Assembly (NCBI RefSeq): GCF_042453785.1
Contig: NC_091667.1
Location: 36,873,501 to 36,937,500 of the forward strand
Length of the DNA stretch: 64,000 nt
Reading direction: 5' to 3'
From: Malus domestica
Taxonomy: Eukaryota > Streptophyta > Magnoliopsida > Rosales > Rosaceae
The position numbers and the translations under genes were made by a program. Within the stretch, counting starts at the first letter, position 1; each line of letters begins with the position of its first letter. The notes beneath the pieces are model-generated. The model had not been told where the DNA came from. It worked only from the letters and a program-made list of their open reading frames with translations, and searched no databases. Shown piece after piece: positions 59,713 through 64,000 of this stretch.

Positions 59713-59962
59713 TGTTGGAAAATAATAGATTTAAGATTTGGGCTCAGCCCGTTAGAATTAGGTTTTGTTAGATATTAGAGTTAGTTTATTATAAATAGAG
59801 TGCTTTGTTATTCATTAGAGAATACATTAGTCACGATGTAGCCTTTTAGGGTTTTGTAGCCGTTCCGGCATTCTCGTTTGTTTAATAATATTCTTATTAT
59901 TTTGTAGTCTTGTTTGTTTCGTACTATGATATTGAACTCTAACCACCCTATATATGGTAACA
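59713..59962 (+). repeat. 3' LTR of the small element
   Basis: Begins TGTTGGAAAATAATAG after the G-run. It contains TATAAATAG at about 59791-59799, which would serve as LTR promoter. The end is set at GGTAACA by the usual CA terminus, not by a matched copy. Confidence 0.5.
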
Positions 59963-60155
59963 TTCTGATTCTTCACTTCAAGACTGGAGGACGCGATTGT
60001 CCAAATGCATAAGGATTGCCACTTCAATGAAAGTCAAAATGCAGTCCAAAGCTTAGAGTTAAGAATTTAAGAGCTAGTTTGTAAGCGCTTTTCAATGACT
60101 GAAAGTGTTTTTGGTGAAAATGTTTTTTAAACCAATCTTTAGTAAAGATGCAAGT
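59963..60155. other. Last non-telomeric sequence
   Basis: About 190 bp between the LTR element and the first telomeric unit. It includes AGCGCTTTTCAATGACTG and GTGTTTTTGGTGAAAATG, which look like a dispersed plant repeat. No tandem subtelomeric satellite. Confidence 0.5.
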
Positions 60156-60315
60156 ATAGGGTTTAGGGTTTAGGGGTTTAGGGTTTAAGGGTTAGGGTTT
60201 AGGGTTTTAGGGTTTAGGGGTTTAGGGGGTAAGGGGGTTAGGGTTTAAGGGTTTAGGGGTTAAGGGTTTAGGGTTAAGGGTTTAGGGTTAAGGGTTTAGG
60301 GTTAAGGGTTTGGGG
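60156..60315 (+). repeat. Proximal telomere-variant block
   Basis: Telomere-like units with many variants: TTTAGGGG, TTTAAGGG, TTAGGG, TTTTAGGG and TTAAGGG. The distal part is ordered: TTAAGGGTTTAGGG repeats at 60260, 60274 and 60288, and a fourth copy at 60302 has TTTGGGG. Typical of the oldest, least telomerase-renewed part of an array. Confidence 0.92.
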
Positions 60316-63300
60316 TTTAGGGTTTAGGGTTTAGGGTTTAGGGTTTAGGGTTTAGGGTTTAGGGTTTAGGGTTTAGGGTTTAGGGTTTAGGGTTTAGGGT
60401 TTAGGGTTTAGGGTTTAGGGTTTAGGGTTTAGGGTTTAGGGTTTAGGGTTTAGGGTTTAGGGTTTAGGGTTTAGGGTTTAGGGTTTAGGGTTTAGGGTTT
60501 AGGGTTTAGGGTTTAGGGTTTAGGGTTTAGGGTTTAGGGTTTAGGGTTTAGGGTTTAGGGTTTAGGGTTTAGGGTTTAGGGTTTAGGGTTTAGGGTTTAG
60601 GGTTTAGGGTTTAGGGTTTAGGGTTTAGGGTTTAGGGTTTAGGGTTTAGGGTTTAGGGTTTAGGGTTTAGGGTTTAGGGTTTAGGGTTTAGGGTTTAGGG
60701 TTTAGGGTTTAGGGTTTAGGGTTTAGGGTTTAGGGTTTAGGGTTTAGGGTTTAGGGTTTAGGGTTTAGGGTTTAGGGTTTAGGGTTTAGGGTTTAGGGTT
60801 TAGGGTTTAGGGTTTAGGGTTTAGGGTTTAGGGTTTAGGGTTTAGGGTTTAGGGTTTAGGGTTTAGGGTTTAGGGTTTAGGGTTTAGGGTTTAGGGTTTA
60901 GGGTTTAGGGTTTAGGGTTTAGGGTTTAGGGTTTAGGGTTTAGGGTTTAGGGTTTAGGGTTTAGGGTTTAGGGTTTAGGGTTTAGGGTTTAGGGTTTAGG
61001 GTTTAGGGTTTAGGGTTTAGGGTTTAGGGTTTAGGGTTTAGGGTTTAGGGTTTAGGGTTTAGGGTTTAGGGTTTAGGGTTTAGGGTTTAGGGTTTAGGGT
61101 TTAGGGTTTAGGGTTTAGGGTTTAGGGTTTAGGGTTTAGGGTTTAGGGTTTAGGGTTTAGGGTTTAGGGTTTAGGGTTTAGGGTTTAGGGTTTAGGGTTT
61201 AGGGTTTAGGGTTTAGGGTTTAGGGTTTAGGGTTTAGGGTTTAGGGTTTAGGGTTTAGGGTTTAGGGTTTAGGGTTTAGGGTTTAGGGTTTAGGGTTTAG
61301 GGTTTAGGGTTTAGGGTTTAGGGTTTAGGGTTTAGGGTTTAGGGTTTAGGGTTTAGGGTTTAGGGTTTAGGGTTTAGGGTTTAGGGTTTAGGGTTTAGGG
61401 TTTAGGGTTTAGGGTTTAGGGTTTAGGGTTTAGGGTTTAGGGTTTAGGGTTTAGGGTTTAGGGTTTAGGGTTTAGGGTTTAGGGTTTAGGGTTTAGGGTT
61501 TAGGGTTTAGGGTTTAGGGTTTAGGGTTTAGGGTTTAGGGTTTAGGGTTTAGGGTTTAGGGTTTAGGGTTTAGGGTTTAGGGTTTAGGGTTTAGGGTTTA
61601 GGGTTTAGGGTTTAGGGTTTAGGGTTTAGGGTTTAGGGTTTAGGGTTTAGGGTTTAGGGTTTAGGGTTTAGGGTTTAGGGTTTAGGGTTTAGGGTTTAGG
61701 GTTTAGGGTTTAGGGTTTAGGGTTTAGGGTTTAGGGTTTAGGGTTTAGGGTTTAGGGTTTAGGGTTTAGGGTTTAGGGTTTAGGGTTTAGGGTTTAGGGT
61801 TTAGGGTTTAGGGTTTAGGGTTTAGGGTTTAGGGTTTAGGGTTTAGGGTTTAGGGTTTAGGGTTTAGGGTTTAGGGTTTAGGGTTTAGGGTTTAGGGTTT
61901 AGGGTTTAGGGTTTAGGGTTTAGGGTTTAGGGTTTAGGGTTTAGGGTTTAGGGTTTAGGGTTTAGGGTTTAGGGTTTAGGGTTTAGGGTTTAGGGTTTAG
62001 GGTTTAGGGTTTAGGGTTTAGGGTTTAGGGTTTAGGGTTTAGGGTTTAGGGTTTAGGGTTTAGGGTTTAGGGTTTAGGGTTTAGGGTTTAGGGTTTAGGG
62101 TTTAGGGTTTAGGGTTTAGGGTTTAGGGTTTAGGGTTTAGGGTTTAGGGTTTAGGGTTTAGGGTTTAGGGTTTAGGGTTTAGGGTTTAGGGTTTAGGGTT
62201 TAGGGTTTAGGGTTTAGGGTTTAGGGTTTAGGGTTTAGGGTTTAGGGTTTAGGGTTTAGGGTTTAGGGTTTAGGGTTTAGGGTTTAGGGTTTAGGGTTTA
62301 GGGTTTAGGGTTTAGGGTTTAGGGTTTAGGGTTTAGGGTTTAGGGTTTAGGGTTTAGGGTTTAGGGTTTAGGGTTTAGGGTTTAGGGTTTAGGGTTTAGG
62401 GTTTAGGGTTTAGGGTTTAGGGTTTAGGGTTTAGGGTTTAGGGTTTAGGGTTTAGGGTTTAGGGTTTAGGGTTTAGGGTTTAGGGTTTAGGGTTTAGGGT
62501 TTAGGGTTTAGGGTTTAGGGTTTAGGGTTTAGGGTTTAGGGTTTAGGGTTTAGGGTTTAGGGTTTAGGGTTTAGGGTTTAGGGTTTAGGGTTTAGGGTTT
62601 AGGGTTTAGGGTTTAGGGTTTAGGGTTTAGGGTTTAGGGTTTAGGGTTTAGGGTTTAGGGTTTAGGGTTTAGGGTTTAGGGTTTAGGGTTTAGGGTTTAG
62701 GGTTTAGGGTTTAGGGTTTAGGGTTTAGGGTTTAGGGTTTAGGGTTTAGGGTTTAGGGTTTAGGGTTTAGGGTTTAGGGTTTAGGGTTTAGGGTTTAGGG
62801 TTTAGGGTTTAGGGTTTAGGGTTTAGGGTTTAGGGTTTAGGGTTTAGGGTTTAGGGTTTAGGGTTTAGGGTTTAGGGTTTAGGGTTTAGGGTTTAGGGTT
62901 TAGGGTTTAGGGTTTAGGGTTTAGGGTTTAGGGTTTAGGGTTTAGGGTTTAGGGTTTAGGGTTTAGGGTTTAGGGTTTAGGGTTTAGGGTTTAGGGTTTA
63001 GGGTTTAGGGTTTAGGGTTTAGGGTTTAGGGTTTAGGGTTTAGGGTTTAGGGTTTAGGGTTTAGGGTTTAGGGTTTAGGGTTTAGGGTTTAGGGTTTAGG
63101 GTTTAGGGTTTAGGGTTTAGGGTTTAGGGTTTAGGGTTTAGGGTTTAGGGTTTAGGGTTTAGGGTTTAGGGTTTAGGGTTTAGGGTTTAGGGTTTAGGGT
63201 TTAGGGTTTAGGGTTTAGGGTTTAGGGTTTAGGGTTTAGGGTTTAGGGTTTAGGGTTTAGGGTTTAGGGTTTAGGGTTTAGGGTTTAGGGTTTAGGGTTT

Positions 63301-64000
63301 AGGGTTTAGGGTTTAGGGTTTAGGGTTTAGGGTTTAGGGTTTAGGGTTTAGGGTTTAGGGTTTAGGGTTTAGGGTTTAGGGTTTAGGGTTTAGGGTTTAG
63401 GGTTTAGGGTTTAGGGTTTAGGGTTTAGGGTTTAGGGTTTAGGGTTTAGGGTTTAGGGTTTAGGGTTTAGGGTTTAGGGTTTAGGGTTTAGGGTTTAGGG
63501 TTTAGGGTTTAGGGTTTAGGGTTTAGGGTTTAGGGTTTAGGGTTTAGGGTTTAGGGTTTAGGGTTTAGGGTTTAGGGTTTAGGGTTTAGGGTTTAGGGTT
63601 TAGGGTTTAGGGTTTAGGGTTTAGGGTTTAGGGTTTAGGGTTTAGGGTTTAGGGTTTAGGGTTTAGGGTTTAGGGTTTAGGGTTTAGGGTTTAGGGTTTA
63701 GGGTTTAGGGTTTAGGGTTTAGGGTTTAGGGTTTAGGGTTTAGGGTTTAGGGTTTAGGGTTTAGGGTTTAGGGTTTAGGGTTTAGGGTTTAGGGTTTAGG
63801 GTTTAGGGTTTAGGGTTTAGGGTTTAGGGTTTAGGGTTTAGGGTTTAGGGTTTAGGGTTTAGGGTTTAGGGTTTAGGGTTTAGGGTTTAGGGTTTAGGGT
63901 TTAGGGTTTAGGGTTTAGGGTTTAGGGTTTAGGGTTTAGGGTTTAGGGTTTAGGGTTTAGGGTTTAGGGTTTAGGGTTTAGGGTTTAGGGTTTAGGGTTT
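60316..64000 (+). repeat. Telomere array (TTTAGGG)n
   Basis: Plant-type telomere repeat, about 526 units to the window edge. Spot checks at 60316, 61261, 62101 and 63963 all fall on the same 7-bp phase, so no net indel is present. The G-strand runs toward the right edge, as at a right-hand chromosome terminus. Confidence 0.98.

Larger units (their letters stand above)
59251..59962 (+). mobile_element. Small LTR element with minisatellite interior
   Basis: The phrase TGTTGGAAAATAATAGATTT occurs at 59251 and again at 59713, followed in both by GGGCTCAGCC and GTTTTGTTAGA. The second copy is preceded by AAGGGGGGGGGG, a polypurine tract, so it is the 3' LTR. The left copy diverges after about 75 bp into A/GTAGAA-rich sequence and is truncated. 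The 3' LTR probably ends at GGTAACA (59962). TG...CA ends suggest a Copia/TRIM-like element. No coding region or clear target duplication. Confidence 0.55.

Noticed and set aside
59827..60027. Minus-strand 66-codon ORF near the telomere as the missing first exon of the broken gene
   Set aside because: It runs through the 3' LTR of the small element, and no donor of matching phase with family-like sequence was seen.

Overview
This window is the right-hand end of a plant (eudicot) chromosome. The last 3.7 kb is an unbroken array of the plant telomere unit TTTAGGG. The G-rich strand runs 5'->3' to the right edge, which is the orientation of a true chromosome terminus. The genes are intron-rich, with plant splice signals and clear land-plant orthologs. 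Some repeats look like families known from Rosaceae, but I would not name the species from this sequence.

Layout from left to right. 1-4.5 kb: an LTR scrap, then a nine-exon minus-strand MEX1 gene (chloroplast maltose exporter). 4.5-15.1 kb: a nearly complete Athila-type Ty3/Gypsy element with two ~1.44 kb LTRs and a gag-pol frame broken by nonsense codons. 15.6-19.0 kb: minus-strand SIG1 (plastid sigma factor, nine exons). 19-23 kb: flanks and decayed repeats. 23.2-31.7 kb: minus-strand YAK1 (DYRK-type kinase, 18 exons). 32.6-33.5 kb: a PIF/Harbinger-type ORF1 remnant. 33.7-52.9 kb: a layered retrotransposon graveyard. In it a non-coding, same-family LTR element (34834-45088) sits inside the integrase of an older minus-strand chromovirus. 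That element itself carries a nested solo LTR. Next to it lies a plus-strand chromovirus tail whose LTR was split by a further ~4.9 kb insertion, and that insertion contains another 3.3 kb solo LTR. 53.6-56.5 kb: a plus-strand two-exon GLTSCR-domain gene (BRIP1/BRIP2-like, SWI/SNF subunit). 57.4-59.0 kb: a broken coiled-coil gene without its 5' end. 59.3-60.0 kb: a small LTR element with a 30-bp minisatellite. 60.16-60.32 kb: degenerate telomeric variants. 60.32-64.0 kb: phase-perfect telomere.

The intact genes are ordinary housekeeping genes. MEX1 and SIG1 act in the chloroplast (starch breakdown and transcription); YAK1 and the BRIP-like protein act in growth signalling and chromatin. They are not an operon-like system. 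The interest of the window lies in (i) how close genes come to the telomere, with no satellite buffer, (ii) the readable order of nested insertions, supported by target-site duplications and interrupted reading frames, and (iii) the ordered variant block at the base of the telomere. Exon boundaries were set by hand from splice sites, phase and recalled protein families. No database search was possible.
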